Notes: generated by a model not told the origin, from the letters alone. DNA of 64,000 nucleotides from Candidatus Gastranaerophilales bacterium (GCA_944327255.1 CALVHA010000007.1:1-64000), one strand, 5' to 3'; positions 37,413-47,107 are shown, numbered from the stretch's first letter. Made by a program: numbers and translations.

Positions 37413-38555
37413 TTACTTAATAGTTTCTGCTTGTTTTTTATTTTGAACAGCAAGCTTTCTTTTCCTTCTACGCATAAGATCAACAAAAGCTTCAAGACGT
37501 GTCAAATAACCAGCCTTTCCTGTCTGTTCGTCCATAATCAAAGGTAGAATAGGTACTTCACAATTTTCTCTCATTGCTGGGAAGATATTCTGAGACATAA
37601 TCTCAGGCATACATGTAAAAGGACTAATATGGATAATTCCATCAATACCCCTTTCCTCAGCATAAGCAACATCTGAAACACTTTCCAGAGCGTCTCCTCC
37701 TATATCACGCATAAGATAAGGTTTTGCCAGACGATTTGCCCTTTGGAGGTGTGTTTCACCTTTTTTAAAAATTTTAGGAATAATAGCATCCTTTAAAAAG
37801 CCACTTACAGTAAGACTCTTTCTTGTTTCAACTCCCATCTTACCAAGTTCTTTTACAATATCTTGATTTGAAAATCTGTCACAAACAAGATAAATTTCAC
37901 CGGTAATATCTACATGTAAAACTTCTCTGTTTTCATCCAGTTTAACCTTATCCATTTCTGCAAAAGCCAAATTTTTAGCTCTGTTCATCTGGCGCGTATT
38001 CATTGCTTCATCTACTATCTTTAACGCCTTTTTAAAAGCTTTCTCGGAATCTCCATACACAACTTCTCTTGCACGACAATAAGATAATTTTGCCTGTAAA
38101 TCATCTAGCAAAAACACTTTTCTTATAGCCAGTATAATAGCTTTTGTAAAAAGGACATAATCCTTTTTACCGCTAACCTTAACAAGAAAGTCATAAAGAC
38201 CTTTAATGCCATCATATAAAGTCAACTCAAGATAATTCGCTTTATACCCCATATCATGCAAAGCATTATTAATACAAGCGCCATATTCTCCTAAGCGGCA
38301 ACAGCCTGGAGAAGCAATCATTGCAACATAATCTGCACCGCCTTCAATTGCTTCTATAAAGTTTCCCAAAATAAGTTTATAAGGAAGACAAATAGCCTCC
38401 GGTGAATTTTTGGTTCCCAAAGATAATGTCTTTTTACTTGTATATGGAGGAATAAAAGGTTCAACTCCAATCTTTCTCAATGCTGCCGACCAAGCTATAT
38501 ATATATTTCCCATATGAGGAAATGCTACTTTTATTTTCTTTTTATCGTTTGTCAT
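37413..38555 (-). CDS. Acyl-CoA dehydratase activase-related protein
   Basis: A 380-residue protein from the ATG at 38555. The conserved cysteines in EAICLPYK and in SPGCCRLGEYGAC, and CMPEIMSQ near residue 320, are those of the 2-hydroxyacyl-CoA dehydratase/activase-associated (HgdB/DUF2229-like) family, thought to bind an iron-sulphur cluster. Family members sit with BadF-type ATPases in fermentative bacteria, but no ATPase partner is next to it. It lies downstream of gcvPB and a sigma factor. The exact reaction is unknown. Confidence 0.75.
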   Translation of the reverse strand: MTNDKKKIKVAFPHMGNIYIAWSAALRKIGVEPFIPPYTSKKTLSLGTKNSPEAICLPYKLILGNFIEAIEGGADYVAMIASPGCCRLGEYGACINNALHDMGYKANYLELTLYDGIKGLYDFLVKVSGKKDYVLFTKAIILAIRKVFLLDDLQAKLSYCRAREVVYGDSEKAFKKALKIVDEAMNTRQMNRAKNLAFAEMDKVKLDENREVLHVDITGEIYLVCDRFSNQDIVKELGKMGVETRKSLTVSGFLKDAIIPKIFKKGETHLQRANRLAKPYLMRDIGGDALESVSDVAYAEERGIDGIIHISPFTCMPEIMSQNIFPAMRENCEVPILPLIMDEQTGKAGYLTRLEAFVDLMRRRKRKLAVQNKKQAETIK

Positions 38556-38575
38556 ATTCAATTTCTCTTTATTAA

Positions 38576-39997
38576 TTACAAGGTAAATTTCAAATCTGGA
38601 TGGCGTGCGGCAAGAGTTTCATCCACTCGTTTTACGGGTGTAGAATGAGGTGCTGACAAAACCTTCTCAGGCTCTTCTTCAACTTCTTTTGAAATCTGAA
38701 TCATAGTGTCAACAAACTCATCCAATTTCTCTTTTGTTTCCGACTCTGTAGGTTCTATCATTATTGCCTCATGAACAATAAGTGGGAAATAAACAGTCGG
38801 CGGATGAGCATTTCCATCCATTAAACGCTTTGCAATATTTAAAGTTGAAACACCGAATTGTTTTTGCCTATCGCCAGATAAAACAAATTCATGCATACAC
38901 GGTTCATCATAAGGTAAATCGTAATACTTTTTTAGTTTTTCTTTCAAATAATTAGCATTTAAAACAGCGTTTTCGCTCGCCTCTTTAAGATTATTACCCA
39001 TCATAAGGATATAGGCATAAGCCCTTACGAGCACGCCAAAATTCCCATAAAAAGACTTAACCGCACCTATAGAATTCTTTATATTATAATTTCTATAATA
39101 CTTTTGTCCGTCAAAATCTATAACAGGTACAGGCAAAAAGTCTTTTAATTTTTCAACAACACCGACAGGTCCTGCTCCAGGCCCACCACCTCCATGAGGG
39201 GTTGCGAAAGTTTTGTGCAAATTTAAATGAACAACATCAAACCCCATAAGTTTAGGATTTGTATATCCCATAATTGCGTTATAATTTGCACCGTCATAAT
39301 ATAGAAGCGAACCATTATCATGCATCAACTTTGAAATTTCAAGGACATTTTCTTCGTACAAACCAAGAGTATTTGGATTTGTCATCATAATAGCAGCAAC
39401 GTCTTTATCTAAAAGCCGTTTTAAATCTACCATATCAACCTGTCCTCTATTATCAGATTTAACTGAAACAATCTCAAAGCCACACATATGAGCGCTTGCA
39501 GGATTTGTGCCGTGTGCAGAATCAGGTATTAAAACTTTTTTTCTGTTATCATTTATACTCTCAAAGTATTTTTTTATAACCATCATACCTGTAAGTTCAC
39601 CATGAGCCCCTGCAGCAGGCTGGAGAGTAACTGCCTCCATGCCTGTAATCTTCTTTAACGCCTCCTGCAAATTGTACATTAGTTTCAATGCACCCTGAGC
39701 GTGTTCATCAGCCAAAAGAGGATGTAAATTTGTATGTCCTTCAAGAGATGCAAGAAGTTCATTAACCTTAGGGTTATATTTCATTGTACATGAACCGAGA
39801 GGATAAAAACCTTTTTCAATACAGAAATTTCTGTCAGAAAGTTCCTTATAATGTCTCATAACTTCCAGTTCACCAACTTGTGGAAGTCCACATTTTTCAG
39901 TTCTCAAAAAAGAGCTTTTCAAAAAGCTCAAATCTTCAATTTCATTTGTTAAACTAATCCCCTCAGTGTTATTACTTTTTTCAAAAATTGTTTTCAT
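38576..39997 (-). CDS. gcvPB: Glycine dehydrogenase (decarboxylating) subunit 2
   Basis: The PLP-binding half of the split P-protein of the glycine cleavage system, which decarboxylates glycine onto the lipoyl H-protein. A 473-residue protein with [24 protein letters not shown] and the Schiff-base lysine in [15 protein letters not shown] (K262). The partner gcvPA and the T and H genes are not in the window. Its ATG overlaps the stop of an upstream sigma factor gene (TAATG), an odd pairing that implies coupled expression. Confidence 0.95.
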   Translation of the reverse strand: MKTIFEKSNNTEGISLTNEIEDLSFLKSSFLRTEKCGLPQVGELEVMRHYKELSDRNFCIEKGFYPLGSCTMKYNPKVNELLASLEGHTNLHPLLADEHAQGALKLMYNLQEALKKITGMEAVTLQPAAGAHGELTGMMVIKKYFESINDNRKKVLIPDSAHGTNPASAHMCGFEIVSVKSDNRGQVDMVDLKRLLDKDVAAIMMTNPNTLGLYEENVLEISKLMHDNGSLLYYDGANYNAIMGYTNPKLMGFDVVHLNLHKTFATPHGGGGPGAGPVGVVEKLKDFLPVPVIDFDGQKYYRNYNIKNSIGAVKSFYGNFGVLVRAYAYILMMGNNLKEASENAVLNANYLKEKLKKYYDLPYDEPCMHEFVLSGDRQKQFGVSTLNIAKRLMDGNAHPPTVYFPLIVHEAIMIEPTESETKEKLDEFVDTMIQISKEVEEEPEKVLSAPHSTPVKRVDETLAARHPDLKFTL

Positions 39998-40614
39998 TAA
40001 ATAACCCCGCGTTTTTTCAAATCTTTTTTAACCTTATCTAACCCCGCCTGAATAATTCTTGAAATTCTTGATTGAGAGATATCAAATTCCTCAGAAATTT
40101 CTCTCAGCTTTTTCTCTTTAAAAAACTTATATTCTATTAACTCTCGTTCCCGTTTAGGCAAACGCTTAATAGCTTCAACGATTTCAGCTTTAAGTTCCAA
40201 AAACTCAACAGCCTCATCAGGAGTCTTCTCTTCAGCTTTAATCTGAGTAGGAACCTCAGAATCCTGCATTTCATCAATAGAAAGTATTGTCTTATATACT
40301 TCACACCTTACTTCCTGACTATCACTTTCTGCTTCAGCCTCCGCACGCTGCCTGCGATTTTTTAGAGAATACCACTTATACCGTCGTCTAACTTCATTTC
40401 TGATAGCCCATTTTATCGCAGTTGAGAGGTATGTATTATTATAATGCTCCGGAGGATTTGCTTTAAACAGAATATATAAAGTATGATTGCCAATATTTAT
40501 AAGTTCCGGAAGCTCAACAAGGTGGGATACAGAGAACTTTTGATATTCCACTTTTGCAATTGTTTCTATTAAATTTTTATAATCCCTAAGATTTACCTTT
40601 TCACCGGCCGGCAT
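39997..40614 (-). CDS. Alternative sigma-70-family factor
   Basis: A 205-residue sigma factor. A region-2-like stretch lies at about 55-95 ([19 protein letters not shown]). After an acidic linker rich in E and D (about 100-140) comes region 4 ([35 protein letters not shown]), an HTH that reads -35 elements. It lacks region 1.1 and most of region 3, like group 3 or stress/flagellar-type factors. It is the first gene before gcvPB. Its own regulon is unknown, and a second such factor lies at 50.6 kb. Confidence 0.88.
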   Translation of the reverse strand: MPAGEKVNLRDYKNLIETIAKVEYQKFSVSHLVELPELINIGNHTLYILFKANPPEHYNNTYLSTAIKWAIRNEVRRRYKWYSLKNRRQRAEAEAESDSQEVRCEVYKTILSIDEMQDSEVPTQIKAEEKTPDEAVEFLELKAEIVEAIKRLPKRERELIEYKFFKEKKLREISEEFDISQSRISRIIQAGLDKVKKDLKKRGVI

Positions 40615-40751
40615 ACTATAACATCCAATTCTGTATAATTACCTATCTGCATTTATATCTTATCAGAAAAAAAAATAGATGACCAGATAATGTAATTTTG
40701 CTTAACATAAGTTAAATTTGTCGTGAAAAAATAACGAAAGGGTATATACAA

Positions 40752-41600
40752 ATGAGAGTTTTATTTTGTACAGACGGATCAGATATAAGCTTCAATGCCT
40801 TATATAATTTTGCGAAATGGGGAAGAGATGCTGTTATTGATGCAATATGTATTATAGACTGGAGTTTTTTACCAGATAGTGTAGCCATTGAGTCCAGTGG
40901 CTTTGAGACATCCTGTGCAAACGTTGCTAATAATATTCTGGAAATCGCACAGGAAGTTACAGAAAAAGTCGGGCTTATGTTCGGAGAAAAAATTAAATAC
41001 TGTGGAGAAACTGTCTCAAGCATCCTCGAACAAGCAACAAAACAGAATTATGATTTAATCCTTATGGGCTCGCACGGAAAAAAGGGGATTCAACGCTGGC
41101 TTGGTTCAGTCTCAAGAGATATAGTTAATAACGTTAATACCTCAACTTATATTACAAAGAGCAAAAATGAATGCCATAAAGTATTATTTGCTGCAGATGG
41201 AACTTCTAATTCCAGATTCGCAGCATCAGAAGCTATTAAATATTTAGATTTAAGAAATAAAGAAATTTATATATGCATGGTTCTTGAAAATCCTAATCTA
41301 CTTTTCCTTGAAGGAGCACTTGACTCACACTGGCTAATGGAAATAGAAAACCAGCAGAATAAGTATGCAACAAGAATTATTATGGAATTACAGGAAGAAC
41401 TAAAAAAATATGATCTTAACGCGGACAAATTTGCAATACTTCAGGGCAATCCGGCTGAAAAAATTTCTGAATTTTCAAAAAAAGAAAATATTGATTTAAT
41501 AATTACAGGAACAAGACATTCAGGGAAAAACAATTTTCACGGCTCAGTGAGCAAAAGGATTCTTGAAATTGCACCTAGTGACGTAGTAATCTTTAAGTAA
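40752..41600 (+). CDS. Tandem universal stress protein
   Basis: A 282-residue protein of two Usp domains. Each ends in an ATP-binding G-x2-G-x9-G-S pattern: GSHGKKGIQRWLGSVS near 110 and GTRHSGKNNFHGSVS near 257, so both halves may bind ATP, though the second pattern is less standard. Usp proteins respond to stress and energy state. AAAGGG precedes the ATG at 40752. A small inverted repeat TTAAC/GTTAA (40702-40715) upstream could be an operator. Confidence 0.88.
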   Translation: MRVLFCTDGSDISFNALYNFAKWGRDAVIDAICIIDWSFLPDSVAIESSGFETSCANVANNILEIAQEVTEKVGLMFGEKIKYCGETVSSILEQATKQNYDLILMGSHGKKGIQRWLGSVSRDIVNNVNTSTYITKSKNECHKVLFAADGTSNSRFAASEAIKYLDLRNKEIYICMVLENPNLLFLEGALDSHWLMEIENQQNKYATRIIMELQEELKKYDLNADKFAILQGNPAEKISEFSKKENIDLIITGTRHSGKNNFHGSVSKRILEIAPSDVVIFK

Positions 41601-41605
41601 TATCT

Positions 41606-41980
41606 TTATAGAATATTATAGGAATCAACAGAACGACAGTCAGCTTTTCTTATATATTCCACCCCATATTTGTCAGCGATAAATTTTATATTATAGGCAG
41701 CAGAGATTATTATAATCCTGCTGTTTTTGTATTGCTCGAAATTTTGTACTTGTTCGATCAGCCATTCTCCAGCATATAACGGCAGGTAATCACTTTCCAT
41801 TTGCATATCAGTTAAAATGATATCAAAAGGATTATCTGAATTGGAATAAAGAAGTTCATTAGCTTCAGAAGCGGAGGAAGCCGTTATTATATCAAATTTA
41901 TTCTTATAAATTTGTTTTATAGAATCTTCATGATATCTACGCCAGCTTGCTGCATCGTCAACTATTAATATTCTACTCAT
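41606..41980 (-). CDS. Stand-alone response regulator receiver protein
   Basis: A 124-residue receiver domain with no output domain. The start is the ATG at 41980 (MSRILIVDDA), not the longer frame to 42028, because an extended -10 lies only six bases upstream. The acidic pair D8-D9, phosphorylation site D58 (LTDMQ), S93 and K112 are all in place. Such single-domain regulators relay phosphate or bind a partner, as CheY and PilG/PilH do. No histidine kinase is adjacent. It converges on the Usp gene. Confidence 0.87.
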   Translation of the reverse strand: MSRILIVDDAASWRRYHEDSIKQIYKNKFDIITASSASEANELLYSNSDNPFDIILTDMQMESDYLPLYAGEWLIEQVQNFEQYKNSRIIIISAAYNIKFIADKYGVEYIRKADCRSVDSYNIL

Positions 41981-41986
41981 ATGATA

Positions 41987-41995
41987 ATTATACCA
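41987..41995 (-). promoter_or_regulatory. Extended -10 giving a leaderless receiver mRNA
   Basis: TGGTATAAT on the minus strand ends six bases before the ATG at 41980. A start at the usual distance would fall on the A of the ATG. No -35 is visible, and the hsp20-like terminator lies just upstream. Confidence 0.6.
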
Positions 41996-42003
41996 TATAA
42001 AAA

Positions 42004-42029
42004 AATGCCGGAGTATAAAGTCCGGCATT
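42004..42029 (-). terminator. Terminator of the membrane Hsp20-like gene
   Basis: AATGCCGGA and TCCGGCATT (42004-42012 with 42021-42029) form a GC-rich nine-base-pair stem, followed on the minus strand by seven T. It lies 17 bases after the stop at 42046. Confidence 0.9.
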
Positions 42030-42045
42030 AAAAAGTGTTAGATTT

Positions 42046-42579
42046 TTATTTTTCTATTGGAATATATATAACAAGATCTTTACCTTCACGAATTTTTGTC
42101 ATATTCGCAAGATTAACATCGTCATCAAACATATAATTTTGTGATACTTTTAAAATTCTTTCGTGCCCGTGTCTATCAGAAGCACCTGCCGCAGTAATTG
42201 TTAAAACGTTACCGTTTGCAGTAACTTCTACATTTTTTTCATCATTGTCAAATGGTCTTAAGTCTACATAAACTTTGTAATTTTTATCCGCTTTTTCAAG
42301 ACGAATATAACTTTCATTTCTTTCTGCAAAACGCATTCCTTTGCGTATTTGTCTTTCTGCCATTTTATCCATATATCTGGCATCAGATCTCATCATATTT
42401 TCCATTTTACGCATCTGGACAGCAGGATCAAGCATTCTTTTGAAATGCCAATCTGTTACAACATAAAAAGCAGCAAATGCTCCAAAAAATACTAATAACG
42501 CAATACAAATATGCTTAAACAGCGGATGTCTACATAAAAAACAATCATCATGATGAGAATATTCTCTGTTTTCTTCCAT
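42046..42579 (-). CDS. Membrane-anchored Hsp20/alpha-crystallin-like protein
   Basis: A 177-residue protein from the ATG at 42579, chosen for AAAGGAG seven or so bases upstream. A cysteine-containing N-terminus (CFLC at 13-16) is followed by one membrane helix (about 22-42), a charged M/R/K-rich helix (45-85) and an alpha-crystallin-like domain (about 88-177: YVDLRPFD, VEVTANGNVLTITA, LVIYIPIEK). Small heat-shock proteins are normally soluble; here the holdase would be tethered, probably facing the periplasm. The usual C-terminal IxI is replaced by IYIPI. Confidence 0.8.
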   Translation of the reverse strand: MEENREYSHHDDCFLCRHPLFKHICIALLVFFGAFAAFYVVTDWHFKRMLDPAVQMRKMENMMRSDARYMDKMAERQIRKGMRFAERNESYIRLEKADKNYKVYVDLRPFDNDEKNVEVTANGNVLTITAAGASDRHGHERILKVSQNYMFDDDVNLANMTKIREGKDLVIYIPIEK

Positions 42580-42676
42580 CGAAAAGCTCCTTTCTTTGAG
42601 TGACACTCAAATATAATATTTCAATCAAAAAATATTTGTCTATTGCCTGCCACGGCTAACTCTAAAAATATAAGGG

Positions 42677-42705
42677 TTGCATATCAGATAAACATATGAT
42701 ATACT
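42677..42705 (+). promoter_or_regulatory. Promoter of the RHH regulator
   Basis: TTGCAT (42677-42682) and TATACT (42700-42705) are 17 bases apart. ACATA and TATGT half-sites flank the -10, a plausible operator for the protein encoded just downstream, though weak. Confidence 0.7.
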
Positions 42706-42734
42706 GTTTATGTATCAATTGGAGGGTTAGGTGT

Positions 42735-42923
42735 ATGGCAAAAATTTTAGTAACAATGCCTGATGCATTTTTAGACAAAGTAGATGGTCTCGCAAATAAT
42801 GAACAAAGAACCCGAAGCGAATTAATTCGTGAAGCTTTGAGAACTTATATGAGAAGGGTTTCAGCCCGCCAAATACAAAGAGCGGATGAAAATGCGAAAA
42901 TACTTGAAAACCTGCTCGGTTAA
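42735..42923 (+). CDS. Ribbon-helix-helix (CopG-type) regulator
   Basis: A 62-residue DNA-binding protein; the ATG at 42735 follows GGAGGG. The beta strand ILVTMPDAFLDKVDGLA, then the helix RSELIREALRTYMRR, is the RHH/MetJ-Arc fold as in antitoxins such as PemI/MazE-family partners. No toxin frame adjoins it: the next gene is on the opposite strand. It may autoregulate through the half-sites at its promoter. Confidence 0.88.
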   Translation: MAKILVTMPDAFLDKVDGLANNEQRTRSELIREALRTYMRRVSARQIQRADENAKILENLLG

Positions 42924-42939
42924 TCGAACAGGTTTTCAA
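42904..42939 (+). terminator. Hairpin at the end of the RHH gene
   Basis: TTGAAAACCTG (42904-42914) pairs with CAGGTTTTCAA (42929-42939), an 11-bp stem with the stop codon in the loop. The following tract is A-rich, then T-rich, so termination efficiency is uncertain. It separates convergent genes. Confidence 0.5.
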
Positions 42940-42944
42940 AAAAT

Positions 42945-43154
42945 TTATTCATCATCACTTCTGGCAACTACTGTGGTAATTAATTCACCATAGTTATTAA
43001 CGTGCCCGTCAGTTTGTTCAATAATCCAAATATAATTTTCTTTATTTTCTATTGCCTTATTCCCTCGTTCTACGGCTTTATCATAATCCGTAAATTCTCC
43101 TACAAGAGTTTTTGAAAATTCGTTTTCATCTTTTTCAGTATAAACGTGATACAT
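42945..43154 (-). CDS. Small hypothetical protein, 69 residues
   Basis: A short acidic protein (MYHVYTEKDENEF...) with AAAGGAG just upstream of its ATG at 43154. The pattern of aromatic beta strands (YHVYTEK, YIWIIEQTDGHVNNYG) suggests a small alpha-beta fold of the kind seen in short uncharacterised proteins; no domain name fits. It is convergent with the RHH gene and 57 bases downstream of a SulP transporter on the same strand. Confidence 0.6.
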   Translation of the reverse strand: MYHVYTEKDENEFSKTLVGEFTDYDKAVERGNKAIENKENYIWIIEQTDGHVNNYGELITTVVARSDDE

Positions 43155-43211
43155 ATAATATCTCCTTTCACTTATAAATATACGGCTTTAATTTTTTTTT
43201 TGCAAGCAAAA

Positions 43212-44861
43212 TTATTCATAGTTTTTATCAAGTCCGTTCAAATGATTATTAAGTTTTCTCTGAAGTTTCCCTTTTGCATAATCTATAGCTCTTACCTCAT
43301 TATAAAATATATGATTCTCTCCAATTTGAGAAACAATCTCGTGTTTTTCAAGCTGATTATGAATATCATCATTGTTTACAACCAACAAGATTTTTATGTG
43401 CTGAGCATTCAGCCTGAGGACAATATCCTCTAAAGCAAAAATAGCAGATATATCAAGAGTAGAATCAGAATCATACACAAGTATAAGATATTTTGTGCCA
43501 AGCATCTCATCAAAATGTGACACAAGCTGGGTTGCAGAACCGAAAAAGAACTGTCCGTTTATATGGACAACACGAATTTTGTGCTTAAAATCTTTTTCGA
43601 CAAGCCTTTCCATATTCTGAATATCATTATCATAAACTTCTTTATGTATTAGAGTTGTTTTATCTGCAAGCCTTTTCGCATACAGTAAAGAAGCAAGCAC
43701 AATTCCTACTCCCACTGCGGCAATAAGGTTATAAAATACAGTAAGCAGAAATACAACACCCAGAACATACAAATCATCTTTAGGAGCATATTTTATAACT
43801 TTTAACAGTTTAAAATCAATAATATCATACCCTATCTTGATCAAAATTCCCGCAAGAACAGGAAGCGGTATTTGTTCAACAAATCCGGAAAAAATTGACA
43901 GGCAAAAAATAAGAGCTATTGCTGTTATTATAGATGCTCCGCGCGTCGAAGCACCTGTTTTTAATGCAGCAACAGTTCTCATCGTAGCAGCAGCTCCAGG
44001 CAAAGTTCCTGTAAAAGAGCACAGAATATTACCTATCCCCTGCGGAATAAGTAGTCTGTGCGGAGGCGTATTTGTTTTCGTAATAGAATTTGATACAAGT
44101 CCGGTAAGCAAAGTTTCTGATGACAAAACCACAGCAAGCGTCAGTGCATAATTAAGATAAGTTATAAAATCATGCAAATTTGTTTTTGGAATTACAATTT
44201 GTGGGAAACTTGCCGAAATTTCTGATATCTTTGCAACATTAAACCCGAATTTCATCGAAATAAGTGTACATAAAATAAGCGCTATAATTTGAGAAGGGAT
44301 TATTTTATTAATAGCTTTCGGTGTACAAAATATGATAATAAGAGTTAAAAGTCCTAAAATAAAAGCATCAAAATTAATAAAATGCAGTGTTAAGAAAAGA
44401 TTTTTTATACTTTCTATAGTGTTAGAAAACGGTTGTAACCCCAGAAGAGGATTTAACTGCATAATAATAATGATAGCTCCAACCCCATTCATAAATCCGG
44501 AAATGACAGGATAAGGCACATATTTTACTATCTGTGGAAGCTTTGTCATCGCCAAGATCAACTGAAAAACTCCGGCAAGAAAGACAATAAAAATAACAGA
44601 ACTCAAATCTTTATTCAAGGCATGCATAATCGAGGCAATAACAATGGCGACAGGCCCTGTAATTCCAGAAATCATAGGGACTTTTGAACCCAAAATTCCC
44701 GAGATAAAGCACAGGATAATAGCCCCCCAAACACCTGCACCAGCTCCGAATCCAGTTGCAACGCCAAAAGCCAAAGCTTGAGGAAGGGCAATAATTGCGG
44801 CATTAATTCCACCGAACATATCCCCTAAAAAAATTGTTGACAACCTCTTGAATTTATCCAT
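43212..44861 (-). CDS. SulP-family anion transporter with STAS domain (copy 2)
   Basis: A 549-residue membrane protein. PQALAFGVATG and GPVAIVIAS are conserved blocks of the SulP core, with about 11-12 helices and a C-terminal STAS domain (VVHINGQFFFGSATQLV, YDSDSTLDISA). SulP proteins move sulphate, bicarbonate or other anions; the ion cannot be deduced. It lies 22 bases after another SulP gene, so the two are likely cotranscribed. Confidence 0.9.
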   Translation of the reverse strand: MDKFKRLSTIFLGDMFGGINAAIIALPQALAFGVATGFGAGAGVWGAIILCFISGILGSKVPMISGITGPVAIVIASIMHALNKDLSSVIFIVFLAGVFQLILAMTKLPQIVKYVPYPVISGFMNGVGAIIIIMQLNPLLGLQPFSNTIESIKNLFLTLHFINFDAFILGLLTLIIIFCTPKAINKIIPSQIIALILCTLISMKFGFNVAKISEISASFPQIVIPKTNLHDFITYLNYALTLAVVLSSETLLTGLVSNSITKTNTPPHRLLIPQGIGNILCSFTGTLPGAAATMRTVAALKTGASTRGASIITAIALIFCLSIFSGFVEQIPLPVLAGILIKIGYDIIDFKLLKVIKYAPKDDLYVLGVVFLLTVFYNLIAAVGVGIVLASLLYAKRLADKTTLIHKEVYDNDIQNMERLVEKDFKHKIRVVHINGQFFFGSATQLVSHFDEMLGTKYLILVYDSDSTLDISAIFALEDIVLRLNAQHIKILLVVNNDDIHNQLEKHEIVSQIGENHIFYNEVRAIDYAKGKLQRKLNNHLNGLDKNYE

Positions 44862-44883
44862 AAAACGAGTATATCATAAAAAT

Positions 44884-46410
44884 TTAATCTTTATGGAACT
44901 TACGCCACTTAAAGTTTGGATAAGTTCTTCTGATACTTCCCCAGTCAACTTCTGTTATAACATCAAGTTTTTTTCGTCCTGTCTCCCAATCCTTTATAAA
45001 ATCAGCACAGGCATGGTCCATAAAATGAAGTCGTTCTGCACAGACATAAACATTTTTATCTGAAGGCAAATGATCAAATATATCTATCAATTGTGGGAGC
45101 TGAATAAAAACTATATTCCCCGAGAGCTTAACAACAAGTTTCTCATTTTCATCCTCAATACGGATATGAACTCTGAGCATTTTAAATACACTTTTTGCAA
45201 GAGCAGCACCAAAGCCAACAAGAATACCCTCAAACAAATTAGTACAAAGTATTGCAATAAGAGTAATCATATAAATTGCAAATTCACCCTTACTCAGATG
45301 ATAAAGCCTTTTTGCAGCATCAATATCAACAAGTTTATACCCCGTATACACAAGTATTGCAGCAAGTGCCGACTGCGGAATATAATTGAGAATCTGCGGG
45401 AAGAAAGTTACAAACAAAACAATCCACATCCCATGCATTATTGTCGAAAATCTTGTTTGTGCCTCAGCATTAATATTTGCTGCACTTCTGACAATTACAC
45501 CAGTAATAGGCAAACCTCCAACAAGTCCGGATAAAGAGTTTCCTATTCCTTGAGCAATAATTTCTTTATTATAATCTGTTTTTGAGCGCTCACACATTTT
45601 GTCAATAGCATTCGAAGTCAAAAGAGTTTCTGCACTTGCAATAAAGGTTATAATCAATGCACTTAAAATGATATTAAAGTTAAGCACATATTTAAAAGTT
45701 GAAGGTTTAATAAAGGATACGTTTTCCCAAAAGTTCTCTCCGACCTGAATATAATTTAGGATATCTAAATGAGCAACCCCGGCAACAACAGATGCCAGTA
45801 TAACTGCAACAAGAGCCGAGGGAATTACTTTATATTTTTTATTCGGAATATTATTCCACACAATAATAGTACCAATAGTAATAAAACCAATCATACTTGC
45901 TATATGATGTTGAGAACCATCTAAAGGCAGAACAGAATAATATAATACCTTCAATAAGTCAGAAATATTACCAATAAAAGAATTACCCGGTTTACTATCA
46001 AGCATTATATGAAATTGTGAAAGAAAAATCGAAATACCTATTCCAGCAAGCATACCCTGAATTATGGCAGGAGATATAGCCCTGAACCATTTCCCTAGAG
46101 AGAACAAGCCAAATAGAATCTGCAACAGACCAACAATAAAAATAATCAGAAAAAGTTTTTCAACTCCCTGTACCGCAATAATATCAGTAATAATAAGGAT
46201 TAACCCCGCAGCCGGACCTGAAACCTGTAAAGAATTTCCAGAAAAAGCCCCCACAACAATACCGCCAATAATAGCAGATATTAAACCGCTGTATACAGGC
46301 AGACCACAGGCTATTGATATACCTATAGCAAGTGGCATTGCAATCAAAAATACAATAATTGAAGCTAAAAAATCTTTTTTTATTGAGGCAAAATTAATTA
46401 AATTCATCAT
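44884..46410 (-). CDS. SulP-family anion transporter with STAS domain (copy 1)
   Basis: About 508 residues from the ATG at 46410 (MMNLINFASIKKDF); the frame is open to 46446, but family members start near KKDFLAS. The segment MPLAIGISIACGLPVYSG and the QVSGPAAGLILI block are typical of the SulP subgroup related to bicarbonate transporters such as cyanobacterial BicA; that substrate is only a guess. C-terminal STAS domain (VVKLSGNIVFIQLPQLI) ends in an HxD motif. It precedes copy 2 in the same direction. Confidence 0.88.
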   Translation of the reverse strand: MMNLINFASIKKDFLASIIVFLIAMPLAIGISIACGLPVYSGLISAIIGGIVVGAFSGNSLQVSGPAAGLILIITDIIAVQGVEKLFLIIFIVGLLQILFGLFSLGKWFRAISPAIIQGMLAGIGISIFLSQFHIMLDSKPGNSFIGNISDLLKVLYYSVLPLDGSQHHIASMIGFITIGTIIVWNNIPNKKYKVIPSALVAVILASVVAGVAHLDILNYIQVGENFWENVSFIKPSTFKYVLNFNIILSALIITFIASAETLLTSNAIDKMCERSKTDYNKEIIAQGIGNSLSGLVGGLPITGVIVRSAANINAEAQTRFSTIMHGMWIVLFVTFFPQILNYIPQSALAAILVYTGYKLVDIDAAKRLYHLSKGEFAIYMITLIAILCTNLFEGILVGFGAALAKSVFKMLRVHIRIEDENEKLVVKLSGNIVFIQLPQLIDIFDHLPSDKNVYVCAERLHFMDHACADFIKDWETGRKKLDVITEVDWGSIRRTYPNFKWRKFHKD

Positions 46411-46486
46411 AAGTCTTATGGTAACAACGAAAAACAGACATGGCAAGTACCCGATAAAAAATGTTACATTACCTGCACTGGTAATA

Positions 46487-47098
46487 TTAAACAGATAATA
46501 TTTGTAGGGTTTGTTTTAATATATCCTCTGCACTTGCATTTTCTTTTAAAACTGCAGCAGCCTTAGACATTGCCGACTTAATCTCATCTCTTTGATATCC
46601 AAGAGAAATAAGAACAGTCTGCGCATCTTCAACCGCCTGAGAATTTTGAACCTTATCCGTTTGTATAGTAATAGGCTCTGTTTGGTTATAGTTCATCAGC
46701 TTATCTTTAAGTTCAAGTATAATTTTTTGTGCAAGCTTAGGTCCTACCCCCTTTGCTCGTGTAAGCTCTTTATAATTTCCTTCAATAACAAAACCGATAA
46801 GTTCGGAAGATTGAAATTCGTCCAGCAGTGTAAGAGCCATTTTGCTCCCCACTCCTGAGACAGAAGTCAAAATCGTAAAAATATCACGGTCTTCCTTATG
46901 CAAAAAACCACATAAACTCATCCTGTCCTCACGATGAATGAGAACTGTATAAATCTTAATATCACCTTCGGTAATTTCCGTAAAATCTCTTGATGTAACT
47001 TCAGCAAGGTATCCGATACCACCAGCCTCAATAGTGATAAAACAGCCTTTTTGTGTATTTGTTTTGCCGGCAAGAATCCCTTTTATATAATCATACAT
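46487..47098 (-). CDS. ruvA: Holliday junction DNA helicase subunit RuvA
   Basis: RuvA holds the Holliday junction while RuvB drives branch migration. A 203-residue protein with an N-terminal OB fold (MYDYIKGILAG), two HhH motifs (LTSVSGVGSKMALTLL and LTRAKGVGPKLAQKII) and a C-terminal three-helix domain. It starts nine bases after dnaA with a GGGG tract upstream, so they form an operon. ruvB and ruvC are elsewhere. Confidence 0.95.
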   Translation of the reverse strand: MYDYIKGILAGKTNTQKGCFITIEAGGIGYLAEVTSRDFTEITEGDIKIYTVLIHREDRMSLCGFLHKEDRDIFTILTSVSGVGSKMALTLLDEFQSSELIGFVIEGNYKELTRAKGVGPKLAQKIILELKDKLMNYNQTEPITIQTDKVQNSQAVEDAQTVLISLGYQRDEIKSAMSKAAAVLKENASAEDILKQTLQILSV

Positions 47099-47107
47099 AT
47101 TTTTATT

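Noticed and set aside
42735-42923. RHH gene as antitoxin of a toxin-antitoxin pair
   Set aside because: No toxin frame follows on the same strand; the next small gene is convergent.
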